Of a stretch of DNA of 64,000 nucleotides, positions 57,101 to 64,000 are shown one piece after another; position 1 is the first letter of the stretch; each line of letters opens with the position of its first letter. A program made the translations under genes and the position numbers. The notes under the pieces are model-generated. The model was given only the letters and a program-made list of their open reading frames with translations, did no database searches and was not told the DNA's origin. Location of the stretch: NCBI GenBank assembly GCA_964036195.1, contig OZ038454.1, positions 21,562,315-21,626,314 of the forward strand, read 5' to 3'. The stretch comes from Sphaerolaimus hirsutus (taxonomy: Eukaryota; Nematoda; Chromadorea; Monhysterida; Sphaerolaimidae).

Positions 57101-58878
57101 GCCGCGCCGCCTGCCAAAGGGTATGGGTAAGTGTTAAGTGGAAAAGTGTTGCAACTTTAAAGGGTTTTTATTACCTATTTTTTCTTTGTCAAATTTCTAA
57201 ATCATACTTTTTCATTCAAACTAAAAAAATTAAAAATAAGTTGAACACACCATATTCCTCGAAATACTCCCGGGGGGGGGGCTTTTTTCAGATTGCAAAT
57301 TTTGAGGGGGTATTTTAGGGGTTTAATGTTTAATAGAGGGGGTATTTCGAGGAAATACGGATATATCCTTTTGGATAAATTTTTAGTTTTAGACACGCAT
57401 TTTAAACAATCAATTGACAAAGTTCTGACTTTTAATTTTTCCTTTCAACCTTTATTTCACGCCAAATTGTAATTACCGTATTTCTTCTAATAGAACGGCG
57501 TACCTCCAATAGTCCGGCACATCTAATAGAACGGCAGGTAAAAAAAGTAGACAAAAAAATAGAACGGCGCTCTTCTATTAGAAGAAATACGGTAAACCCT
57601 GAACCCATCCAAAACACAACAACCACCCACCAGCCCTGTGCCAGTCGCTAACTCCATGCAACGTGCTGTACTCGTAGAACTCATCCAACAAGTTGGACCG
57701 CTTCGCCTTGGCCCACTGCACGTCGGTGTGCCGGCGCCGCCGCCGCGCCACGCTCAGTTTGCCCCGCATCAGGCCAATGGCGGTCATCCGCGGCGACTGC
57801 ACGCTCGGCTCACGTTGGAGAGTGTGACTGTTGTTTGCTGGGGGGGGGGGGGTAGATTACCAGTCAACTGAAAAGTTGGTGAACTTGTTAATTGGCGAAT
57901 TGGGTGGCATTTGAGTTGCCAAAGTATGTAAAATGTCATGTAAGATGGTAATAAAAACAAAGCAAAACTTTGCATGACAAATGACATTTTGCATGATATT
58001 TGATACTTTACTTTACACTTTACAGGATTTTCTGAGATTTTTATTTTTTCACGATTTTTAGAGAGATTTAAATATATTTTCGTTTTGAGAGATTTTCTGA
58101 AGGATTTTCCAGGGTTTTTAGAGGGATTTAATTATTATTTTTTTCTTGAAAGATTGTCTGAGATTATATTTATGTGAATAGGTATATTTTCCAAAAACTG
58201 ACGATTTTTTCAATGCTATATGTGATGCCAAAACCCAAACCAAAGCCAACACGCAGCGCTGGGCAGCTCATCCCGCTTGACGTCCCGCTTGGACGCCTCG
58301 CCGCCCGTAACATTGTAGAAGGCGGTCGCCAGCGCCGCGTTCGCCGCCATAGTCCCCAACGACTGCGGCGCCAGCAGCTGCTGCGCGCCGCTCTCACTAG
58401 CCTCCATGTCGGCGTCGTGCAGCTTCTCGCGCATGATGTGCAGCCGGCGGTTACGCCGCCGAGACTCGGGGGCAGTTCCAGACTCTGTGGAGGGCCCTGG
58501 AAGATGGAAAATGTCACGCAAAGTGTCAAAAGTCACGTAAAATGGCCGGTAAAATGGCAAACGGTACGTTTGCCATTTTACCGGCCATTTTACGTGACTT
58601 TTGACACTTTGCGTGACATTTTCCATCTTCCAGGGCTCTTTACAGGGTCTGGGACTGGCACTTGGGCGACTGCGGCTGGGGGCACGCGTGGTTGCCTGCG
58701 GATAAGTGACGCGCGCTGTCGGTGGTGCGGCGGCGGCAGGATTTGACGCCGCCGGGTTTGTTGGAAGAGACTTTTTGCCGCTTCGGGCGGGCGTCGCCGG
58801 CGCTCGCGCTGAGTTAATTGACTGGGTTAGCGGGTTTGTTTTCGCATTTTCTGATTTTGAACTTTCAAAACTTGCCAT
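47974..58878 (-). CDS. DEG/ENaC-family sodium channel subunit (complete gene, 12 coding segments)
   Basis: Segments: 58,878-58,253, 57,827-57,631, 57,110-56,958, 56,648-56,507, 55,542-55,370, 54,156-53,942, 53,561-53,502, 53,306-53,102, 52,425-52,312, 51,164-51,058, 49,059-48,843 and 48,167-47,974. The sum is 2403 nt, about 800 residues, with matching phases at each junction. Family hallmarks in order: the cytosolic H-G gating motif (S-T-L-H-G-V), TM1 (C-L-W-A-T-I-M-V-L), post-TM1 V-I-I-C-P-F-N-R, the cysteine-rich ectodomain (G-H-C-Y; Y-S-P-M-R-C; M-C-N-C; C-L-P-P-C), V-Y-F-E-K-L-E-Y, I-G-G-Q, and the G-A-S filter in TM2. These channels are trimeric, amiloride-sensitive cation channels of the plasma membrane. 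The first segment is the least certain; M at 58,437 is an alternative start. The tail has a G-V repeat and an S/P-rich end. Confidence 0.85.
48463..48711. mobile_element. TA-TSD MITE, CCGTATTTCCTC family, in the last DEG/ENaC intron
   Basis: Ends CCGTATTTCCTCTTAATACC and TTCGAGGAAATACGG. Copy A at about 11,213 reads ACACATAGGTAACTC with no insertion, so it arrived after the duplication. Confidence 0.85.
48843..49059 (-). CDS. DEG/ENaC TM2 exon
   Basis: Acceptor CGTTGCAG, donor CTG|GTGCTA. Begins V-S-L-W-V-G-A-S-M-L-T-M-V-Q: the pore with the G-A-S selectivity filter near residue 670. After TM2 it has acidic S-D-D-D-S-G and a (G-V)n run from a GCCAAC hexanucleotide array. Confidence 0.9.
49345..50018. 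mobile_element. TA-TSD MITE, AAGTCGGCAGAC family, in a DEG/ENaC intron
   Basis: Ends AAGTCGGCAGACG and GTCTGCCGACTT between two TAs. Copy A reads CAGTAAGTACAAATGCG at 12,446-12,462, which is the empty site. Confidence 0.85.
50060..50743. mobile_element. hAT-like CAGAGTTG-family fragment with a nested palindrome
   Basis: The right end TTCTAACAACTCTG matches 11,696-12,302 and the ACGCGTACG motifs agree; the left end is degraded. A palindrome (about 50,258-50,412, ends CACACTAGTTGACATCGACA and its complement) is nested inside. Confidence 0.55.
50745..50960. mobile_element. Introner-family MITE, degraded, in a DEG/ENaC intron
   Basis: TGCCCTGTAAATTGCC and CATGACATTTGACAT arms without clear GTGCC or CCCCCAG ends. 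Confidence 0.5.
51058..51164 (-). CDS. DEG/ENaC pre-TM2 exon
   Basis: Acceptor CACCACCCAG, donor CAG|GTGAAC. Encodes V-Y-F-E-K-L-E-Y and ends Q-I-G-G-Q just before TM2. Confidence 0.9.
51232..51853. mobile_element. Two CCGTATT-type MITEs in a DEG/ENaC intron
   Basis: 51,232-51,352 has TTTCTTCTAATAGAAGAGCG-type arms, as at 57,475-57,592. 51,439-51,853 has ends CCGTATTGCCTCGAATTG and CGAGGTAATACGG next to TA; it is a sister of 23,167-23,580 and 61,172-61,590. Confidence 0.75.
51904..52184. mobile_element. hAT-like GCGCCAAGCGCC MITE
   Basis: Ends TAGTGATGGAAAAAGCGCC and GGCGCATTTCCATCACTA. No TSD recognised. A related, more eroded copy lies at about 52,695-52,974. Confidence 0.75.
52312..52425 (-). 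CDS. DEG/ENaC exon after the last C-L-P-P-C
   Basis: Acceptor AACTTTCAG; the codon joined across the intron is TGT, completing C-L-P-P-C. Encodes W-K-Y-D-A-Q-M-S-Y-G-K-F-P-P. The 3' end was chosen at A|GTCGGT for phase and is less certain. Confidence 0.7.
53102..53561 (-). CDS. DEG/ENaC cysteine-rich exon split by an introner (two segments)
   Basis: Segments 53,561-53,502 and 53,306-53,102. The join gives Y-T-C-D-P-A-A-L then P-S-Y-S-P-M-R-C-H-E-A-C in phase 0. The second part has M-C-N-C, Y-D-V-C, L-K-C-Y, M-C-R-E-K-C-L-P-P and ends at donor T|GTCAGT. A second, more consensus-like donor (TT|GTAAGT) 20 bases downstream would not fit the next exon. Confidence 0.85.
53307..53501 (-). mobile_element. 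Introner-like MITE acting as an intron of the DEG/ENaC gene
   Basis: 195 bp. On the minus strand it starts GTGCCAGTCCCAAGCCCTG and ends GCGGGACTGCCCCCAG. Arms carry AGTGTCAAATGTCATGC and GTTTGCCATTTTGC (mirror symmetric). Its own GT and AG are the only plausible splice sites, and removal keeps the frame. Confidence 0.85.
53700..53925. repeat. Degenerate ACGTTT-type hAT fragment
   Basis: TACGCGTA and GAGTAAACGTAAATTCG motifs ending TTTTAACAACTAGG; the same family as 11,696-12,302, within a channel intron. Confidence 0.4.
53942..54156 (-). CDS. DEG/ENaC ectodomain exon (G-x-C-Y)
   Basis: Acceptor CCCCCACAG, donor TCG|GTGCG. Joined to the previous exon it gives A-G-H-C-Y-R-I-H-G, the conserved G-x-C-Y, then Y-G-L-G-T-L-I-V-V-N, typical of the palm domain. 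Confidence 0.85.
54424..54520. mobile_element. Short TA-TSD MITE (97 bp)
   Basis: CCGTATCGAAATACCCC to TTTCGAGGAAATACGG between TAs. Confidence 0.7.
54702..55305. mobile_element. MITE TATACTCGGCGGAC with nested CCGTATTTGCC MITE
   Basis: Outer ends TATACTCGGCGGACCGCA and TGCGGTCCGCCGAGTATA. The inner element at 54,880-55,223 has ends CCGTATTTGCCTCGAATAAT and TCAAGCAAATACGG flanked by TA. Both are within a channel intron. Confidence 0.8.
55370..55542 (-). CDS. DEG/ENaC ectodomain exon
   Basis: Acceptor CATTTCAG, donor GCAG|GTTTGT. Encodes E-E-M-E-A-E-I-V-R-R-L and L-R-C-D-Q-V-L-P-M-T-N-C-S with two cysteines of the ectodomain. Confidence 0.8.
55790..56208. mobile_element. Palindromic MITE, AGCCGGAATTACAGCTCAGC ends
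   Basis: The two arms are almost exact complements over about 200 bases each (ends AGCCGGAATTACAGCTCAGC and complement). The ACGTGAAATG motifs are shared with 7050-7290. Confidence 0.8.
56253..56444 (+). mobile_element. Introner-family MITE, antisense to the channel gene, within an intron
   Basis: CATTTGACTTTACATTTGAC arrays ending TTTACAGGGCTTGGGACCGC then CCCCAG. The left end is unclear. Confidence 0.55.
56507..56648 (-). CDS. DEG/ENaC post-TM1 exon
   Basis: Acceptor GATTTTCAG, donor AG|GTAAGT (near-perfect). Starts D-V-I-I-C-P-F-N-R-I-N, the conserved segment after TM1. Confidence 0.85.
56958..57110 (-). CDS. DEG/ENaC TM1 exon
   Basis: Acceptor TTTGGCAG, donor CGG|GTCCG. Encodes the first membrane segment, about residues 281-302, followed by A-I-F-R-D-F-H-H-S-P and A-P-N-L-T-L. 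Confidence 0.85.
57475..57592. mobile_element. Short TA-TSD MITE (118 bp)
   Basis: CCGTATTTCTTCTAATAGAA and TTCTATTAGAAGAAATACGG between TAs. A different CCGTATT-like remnant (57,250-57,360) lies nearby. Confidence 0.75.
57631..57827 (-). CDS. DEG/ENaC exon with the H-G gating motif
   Basis: Acceptor ACAACAG, donor GCTG|GTGGGT. Encodes an R-rich cytosolic stretch (A-R-R-R-R-R-H-T-D) and E-Y-S-T-L-H-G-V at about residue 266 of the model. Confidence 0.75.
58253..58878 (-). CDS. DEG/ENaC exon 1 (N-terminus, start uncertain)
   Basis: Open for 208 codons from M-A-S-F-E-S-S-K-S-E through an introner-family MITE (58,465-58,661) to a weak donor, GC|GTGTTG. The part after the MITE (R-R-R-N-R-R-L-H-I-M-R-E-K) fits a channel N-terminus. 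If the MITE is spliced at its own GT and AG, the frame does not match, so either it is translated or the start is M at 58,437. Confidence 0.5.
58465..58661 (-). mobile_element. Introner-family MITE in DEG/ENaC exon 1
   Basis: On the minus strand it starts GTGCCAGTCCCAGACCCTG and ends GGAACTGCCCCCGAG. The arms are almost perfect complements (CGCAAAGTGTCAAAAGTCACG and its mirror), so it looks young. It is open in the gene's frame for its whole length. Confidence 0.75.
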
Positions 58879-58884
58879 CGTTAT

Positions 58885-59075
58885 CCAGGCTGTTTTCCCA
58901 GACCATGTAAAGTGTCAAATATCGTGTAAAATGTAATGCAATGTCAATTGTCATTACAAATGTAACATAAAAAGTGAAGTTGTCTTGCAAAGTTCAGTAA
59001 TAAAATTTTTTATTTTTTGTTTTGATTTACATTTGACAATTTTATTTACACTTTACAGGGTCTGGCACTGCCCCC
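58885..59075. mobile_element. Introner-family MITE upstream of the channel gene
   Basis: CCCAGACCATGTAAAGTGTC at the left and TTTACAGGGTCTGGCACTGC then CCCC at the right. It lies directly before the first ATG and so may be in the 5' untranslated region. Confidence 0.55.
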
Positions 59076-60511
59076 ATGTCTCAGGAACCCAGAATGAGGG
59101 GTTTCACCCACTCAACAAATCGTCTCAAATCAATAGTCAATAGACGCCGGCAGGCCCGAATTTGACACCAAAAATGGAAATAAAAATGAGTCAAAAATTA
59201 CCTGTGGCATAAGTCGTTGGGAGTCGAAGGAAGCCTCGAATCATTTTTCTGCAGCGGTTGCGTTTTATTTCTGGAACGCCTAGAGAATTCGTCCATTTCA
59301 CAATGCCGGTTGGAAACAAACTCAAATTAGTAGTTTATATTCGGGCATTGGTCAGCCTGGGATAGGTTGTGATTTTGTTTCGTGGCTATTTTTAGATAAA
59401 TATATTATTATTATCATTATTTTAGAGTCAATAGATCAATTGTTTTACAATTTAAGAGCCTTGAATTTGTGAAGACAAGATTTGGTTGGCACTGTGCCAG
59501 ATGGGTGTACTGAATACGAGCCGCTAAGTGAGTGCAGATATAGAAAAATAATAACTTACAAAATTGGCTGCATTATCAGTTTGATGAAGTAATTTTTGAA
59601 AGTTATTTTCGCATAACCATCATGAGATTCACAAAAAAAGCGCCGCTTTACTGTTTTCGAGCTTTGCCATCAGTAATTGCCGTAAATGCAATTATAATTC
59701 AGATATTGCAAATTTCATGACACTTAATTGTCACATCCAGATAACACTACAGTACTCAAGTATTCAGAATTATTATTAGATATTTCAAGTATTCAGAACA
59801 CACAATTATTATTTACCTATTGGTCTGTCCGGAACGTTTTGAAAGCCATTTCCGGATTTACTCCCATTGGATTGTCCCGGACTATCCCAGTGAAGTGTCC
59901 CTGGGAAACGATCCGGAAACGGCAAAAACTTTCGCGACATACCAATATTATACGGGATTATATTGATACTACCCTGCTATCACAATAAGCAATTAAAACT
60001 GAAATAATTACCTAGGTATTGTATTTGGAACACACTGCATTCACATCCGGAAATGTGACACCCCTCTTTTAAATAGCCCTGAAATAAATACCCGTAGTGT
60101 TTCTTTTTGCGAGTGCGCGGTATCGGTTGTACGTACTGTATTGCATCTGGGGCCAGTTCCGCAAGAAACAAAAAGTTTTACTTTCAACTTTACTTTTAAC
60201 TCTTAACTTTCGATTTATCATTTTACTCTACTTGTCGCTGTACTTATCTTATCTTTACTCTTGACTTTCAATCTTTCTCTTAACTTTTAACTTAACTCTT
60301 AACTTTTAATATTTCTCTTAACATTGCCACTTTCGGAACCGGCACCAGGTGCACATGGACGCGCAGAAAATGCACTTCAAACTGTTTCAGCCGTTTAACA
60401 CACGAGTAGTGGCAATTTTCTGCACCACTGCTGATGCAACTTCAGGCTTGCGTAATTCTTGAATAAAAATTAGGTTTTTTAGGTGCCAAGAAATTTTTAA
60501 CAGTGAAAAAA
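59076..60511. other. Unassigned upstream region
   Basis: No recognisable protein. A stretch at 60,170-60,330 has repeated ACTTTTAACTCTTAACTTT motifs. It may hold the channel gene promoter and 5' exons, but nothing specific can be supported. Confidence 0.3.
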
Positions 60512-60673
60512 CCGTATTTCCTCGAAATACCCACCTCAAAATGGCCACAATGAATTTATAACCCTCCCGCCCGAAATACCCCCCCCCCCCCAATTGAGTG
60601 TAAATGATAAAAGCTGTGGTTTGTGGTCCGGGCAACGCAGAACACACGTTAAAAACAATGACTGTGTTAGGTT

Positions 60674-62025
60674 TAGTGATGTTAAAGGCACCGGGAAAAA
60701 TGGCACCGCACCGCACCGGCACCTTTGCCAACACATGACAAGGGCACCTGGCACCCTGGGGCACCGGCCAGAAAATGGCACCGCACCGCACCGGCACCGG
60801 TGCCTTTTGGAAAAAATGGCACCGGCACCGAAGGGCACCGGCGGGTTGCCGGTGCTAGCACCGAAAGGCACCGCACCGGGCTGGAATTTCTGAAGTAAAT
60901 ATCGGGCAGTTTCTCAGTGGTCTCACCTTTGTAGGTGCATATTTCCATGAATTTTCAACCGATTTTGATGGTTGAGCACTTAAAATGATCAGAATGATGT
61001 GGCAATCACTTTTATGAAGCAATTACAATGATTACAAATGAAAGATAAAATATTTAATTCACTACAATGTCCATAGCCACTATTGTCTACTGATCGGAGT
61101 CGTTGCTGTACAGAGAATGGAACTATCTCTGTCATAAAATGACAACAAATTTTGAACAAAAAATTAAGATACCGTATTACCTCGAATTATCCCCCCCCTT
61201 GAATTAACCCCCCCCCCCTCGAATTAACCCCCCCTCAAAATGGGCTGGGGAAATAATAAACCCCCCCCTCGAAATACCCCCCCCCCTCAAACGATGTGCA
61301 TCATGTGTGCAATGTATATGATGTATTTATTACTGCTAATTTGCATTGCAACTACACATAGACTAGTTTGTGTGGCTATCTACGTTTTTATGTCCAAATA
61401 TATCCTGTTTGGACACATTTATTACCTGTTTTGGGTACGAAAATGCCTACTTTTTACTATGATCCTTACGAAAATTTCTGACGAAATAATAACCCCCCCC
61501 CTCGAATAAACCCCCCCCTCGAATTAACCCCCCCTCAAATTTTGCTGGCGAAATAATAAACCCCCATGGGGGTATTTCGAGGTAATACGGTAAATATAAA
61601 ATATAAAAATGATTTAAAATTCAACAAAATTTTAGATTCGCTGATCAGATCACGTATCGGGTATAATGGATTTCACAGTATTTGATGGGAGGTTTACAAA
61701 ATAGGCAAAAACGGTTGGGTAAATACCTATATCGCTGTTTTTTGAAATATGAATATACACATACTATGGACAAAATTGCACAGCACATCAAGCCTTGGCC
61801 GGTGCCTTTCCCGGTGCCTTTTATTTTGGCCCTGGTGCTAGCACCTTTGGCACCGGCAAAAAAATGGCACCGCACCGCACTGGCACCGGTGCTATTCTGA
61901 AAAAAATGGCACCGGCACCGGCATGGCACCCCTGAAGATTGCAATGGCACCGCACCAGCACCGGTGCTGGTGCCCTTCGGTGCCTAGCACCGGGGCACCG
62001 GTGCCCCGGTGCATTTACATCACTA
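60674..62025. mobile_element. hAT-like GGCACC-hexamer element with nested TA-MITE
   Basis: Ends TAGTGATGTTAAAGGCACC and GTGCATTTACATCACTA; exact 8-bp TSD GTTAGGTT at 60,666-60,673 and 62,026-62,033. A MITE is nested at 61,172-61,590 (TA target proven by the uninterrupted core near 41,670). Confidence 0.9.
61172..61590. mobile_element. TA-TSD MITE, CCGTATTACCTCGAATTA family
   Basis: Ends CCGTATTACCTCGAATTA and CGAGGTAATACGG. The empty-site sequence is AAGATAAATATAAAATAT-like in the other GGCACC elements. Confidence 0.85.
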
Positions 62026-62427
62026 GTTAGGTTAGAACCTGTTTTCTAACATTCTGTCATTCTGTCAAGGGTTGGCCAAAGGCATTTGTAGAGAAATGTT
62101 TGAGCTTGCTTTTGATACAACCCAAAACATTTAGGGTTTACCTGTTCCAGTGGAATTTATGTTTGAATGAAAAATTTTTAAGTGTCCGAACCCATATGAG
62201 CATGGGTGTACCATCTACATAAATACTTATGTAAGTCTGTAGACTCTTATACATGGTGCTTATTGTTGCATTTTTCCACGTCTGCGTAGGTACGTTACAA
62301 ACAACTAATTAGCACTGGCTGCTCAAATCATTTCTGGCAAATTAATGAACCCCCTTCGTTCACCCCCCCCCTCAAAATTCTCACTCTGAAAAAATAAACC
62401 CCCGGGGTAACTTTGAGGAAATACGGT

Positions 62428-63181
62428 ATAATAGGTAGAAACGTCGCGCTGCGGCGACCATACTCACACCGCTGTGAATCTGTCTGGTGGAGTGAGAACT
62501 GAATTTCTAGCTGTGAAACACAGTGGTGGGAAACTCTATGATGCAAAATGTATAAAATAAAAAAAAGTTGTGTTTTAAAAGTGCCTTTTTTAGAAATAAG
62601 CCGAATTTTGAATTGTTCCTAATACCATAAATAGTTTTATCAAATTTTATAAAAAAAACTGCCAAATTTTGAACTTTTTACAATTTTTCAAACATTTTTA
62701 AGTGTTTTTCTAACCGTGAAATAAAACTTCAAAAACTACAAAAATCGAAAACTTTTTCGAATATCTGTTTGCCATCATCAGTGCAACAAGTGTTAAAGTG
62801 CCTCAGCTGCGTGAAATGGGTTGAAATTGCGACTCAGACAATGCCCGAATAAGACTTTCGCGTGCCAATTTCCGTCGCGTGTTACTGTGGCATTTTGGAG
62901 CGACAGAAAATGTCATTGATTTTTGCTTATTTGACACTTCGACTTGTGACGCTTCAAAAATACGATAATTGGCTAAATTGTCGAGTTGCGAATCCAAGAA
63001 GAAATTACTCGTCGACAAAGAAATGACCAACGGTCACTAGGATAAAATAACAGTTAAAGATAGCATTTTAATCACTGTGCAAAGCAGGAAATGCCTATGT
63101 TTAAACAAATTATTGTTCAATTTGTATAGTATTGGGTCATATTTATGTCGTTGACGTTTGAGCTCGTAATCTTTTTTACTA
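62428..63181. other. Unassigned segment
   Basis: Contains a partial ATTTTT/TTCGAA-type hAT fragment (about 62,690-62,780, ending TTTGCCATCATCA). The minus-strand ORF at 62,803-63,030 is unrecognised. Confidence 0.3.
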
Positions 63182-63971
63182 CCGTATTACCTCAAATTAA
63201 CCCCCCCCCCTGAAACCCCCCTCCCTAAAATTTGGCTGAGGAAATAAGAAACCCCCCCTCGAAATACCCCCTAAAATGAGAAACAAAAGACATTTTCATA
63301 ATAAATACTTAGCAGGAGAGAAAAACACATCTTTTTTGTGTATCAGAGTAAAAATTCGAAAAATACTGACTTTTTTTCTGATAAAAAAACTAACTTTTAC
63401 GTATTCTGTGAGAAAAAATACCCGTTTTTACGTTTTCTCCAGCAAAAATCTCGTTTTTACGTTTTTTTCTGAAAAAACGTATTTTACTCATGTTTTACGC
63501 AGTTTAAAAGTATTTTAAAAATACTTTACGTTTGCCGTACTCAGGGTTGAGTAAAAGAAAAATACTTTAAGTTTACGTTTACTTTTAAAAAGTTCAGTAC
63601 TTTTAACAACTCTGGATGGAAAAAGCGCCAGGACTTTGGCGCCAAGTGCCTAAAGCGACATGGCCCTTTTTCGAACCCCAGCGCCAAGCGCCAATGGCGC
63701 CAGAGCAATAAAGTGCCAAGCGCCGAAAGCGCCATGCCATGGCGCTTTTTGCTTTAGCGCTAGCGCCAGGCGCCAGCGCCATGGCGCTTTTCCATCACTA
63801 ATGCAGAACACACGTCAATTGTTTGATTTTTCTACGTCTGAGTATGGGGAATTTCCAAAAATTTCTGGCGAAAAACATAGACCCCCCTCGAATACCCCCG
63901 CCTCGAATTATCCCCCTTAAATTTTGCTGGCGAAATAATAAACCCCCTGGGGGTATTTCGAGGTAATACGG
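63182..63971. mobile_element. TA-TSD MITE CCGTATTACCTCAAATTA with nested hAT pieces
   Basis: Ends CCGTATTACCTCAAATTAAC and TTTCGAGGTAATACGG between TAs. A GCGCCAAGCGCC unit (about 63,616-63,799, right end CCATCACTA) abuts an ACAACTCTGG end of the CAGAGTTG family. Confidence 0.7.
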
Positions 63972-64000
63972 TAGGTCGATTCTTAATAGGTAGATAAACT

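Larger units (their letters stand above)
60512..62427. mobile_element. CCGTATTTCCTCGAAATACC MITE hosting a hAT and a second MITE
   Basis: The left end CCGTATTTCCTCGAAATACC and the right end TTGAGGAAATACGG enclose the hAT at 60,674-62,025. Interior sequence CAGAACACACGTTAAAAAC and the right part resemble 48,530-48,620. Confidence 0.6.

Noticed and set aside
1..64000. CRISPR arrays, tRNA or rRNA genes
   Set aside because: Repeats are inverted or nested transposons without regular spacers; no tRNA cloverleaf or rRNA motif was recognised.

Overview
The window is nuclear DNA from an animal. It is AT-rich and intron-rich, and most of it is transposable elements inserted into one another. The clearest gene is a DEG/ENaC (pickpocket/degenerin-type) sodium channel, a family restricted to metazoans. 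Together with the many MITEs and short introns it suggests an invertebrate; I cannot name the species.

Layout. (1) 1-12,480 and 42,680-50,040 are two copies of one segment. Each carries the last exon of a plus-strand gene with a cysteine-rich PAN/Apple-like domain, and, tail to tail with it, the last two exons of the DEG/ENaC gene on the minus strand. The right copy belongs to a DEG/ENaC gene that can be assembled completely from 58,878 down to 47,974 (12 coding segments, about 800 residues, every splice phase checked by hand). The left copy holds only the last two exons and is a truncated duplicate. (2) 12.5-31 kb is nested DNA transposons. Target-site duplications (TSDs) resolve at least four levels inside one hAT-like element spanning 20,246-28,100. 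(3) 30.7-38.7 kb is a palindromic element of about 8 kb. Its centre was hit by a Ty3/gypsy-type LTR retroelement (151-bp LTRs, 5-bp TSD) that kept integrase but not gag or RT, and that carries two intact, divergently transcribed, intron-containing genes of unknown function. (4) 38.7-42.2 kb is nested MITEs. (5) 42.2-58.9 kb is the PAN gene end and the channel gene. (6) 59-64 kb is again nested MITEs.

Two things stand out. First, a MITE family runs from GTGCC(A)GTCCC to CCCCCAG, so it brings GT and AG at its own ends. It sits in frame-preserving positions inside exons: in the PAN exon (with an empty site in the duplicate copy), in the DEG/ENaC ectodomain exon, and in a third exon at 28.4 kb. 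This is what intron-creating transposons (introners) should look like. Second, the LTR element has what appear to be functional cargo genes with introns in the place where env would lie.

No tRNA, rRNA, CRISPR array or bacterial-type gene was seen. Coordinates of MITE ends are exact where a TSD is quoted and approximate otherwise. All similarity statements are by eye.
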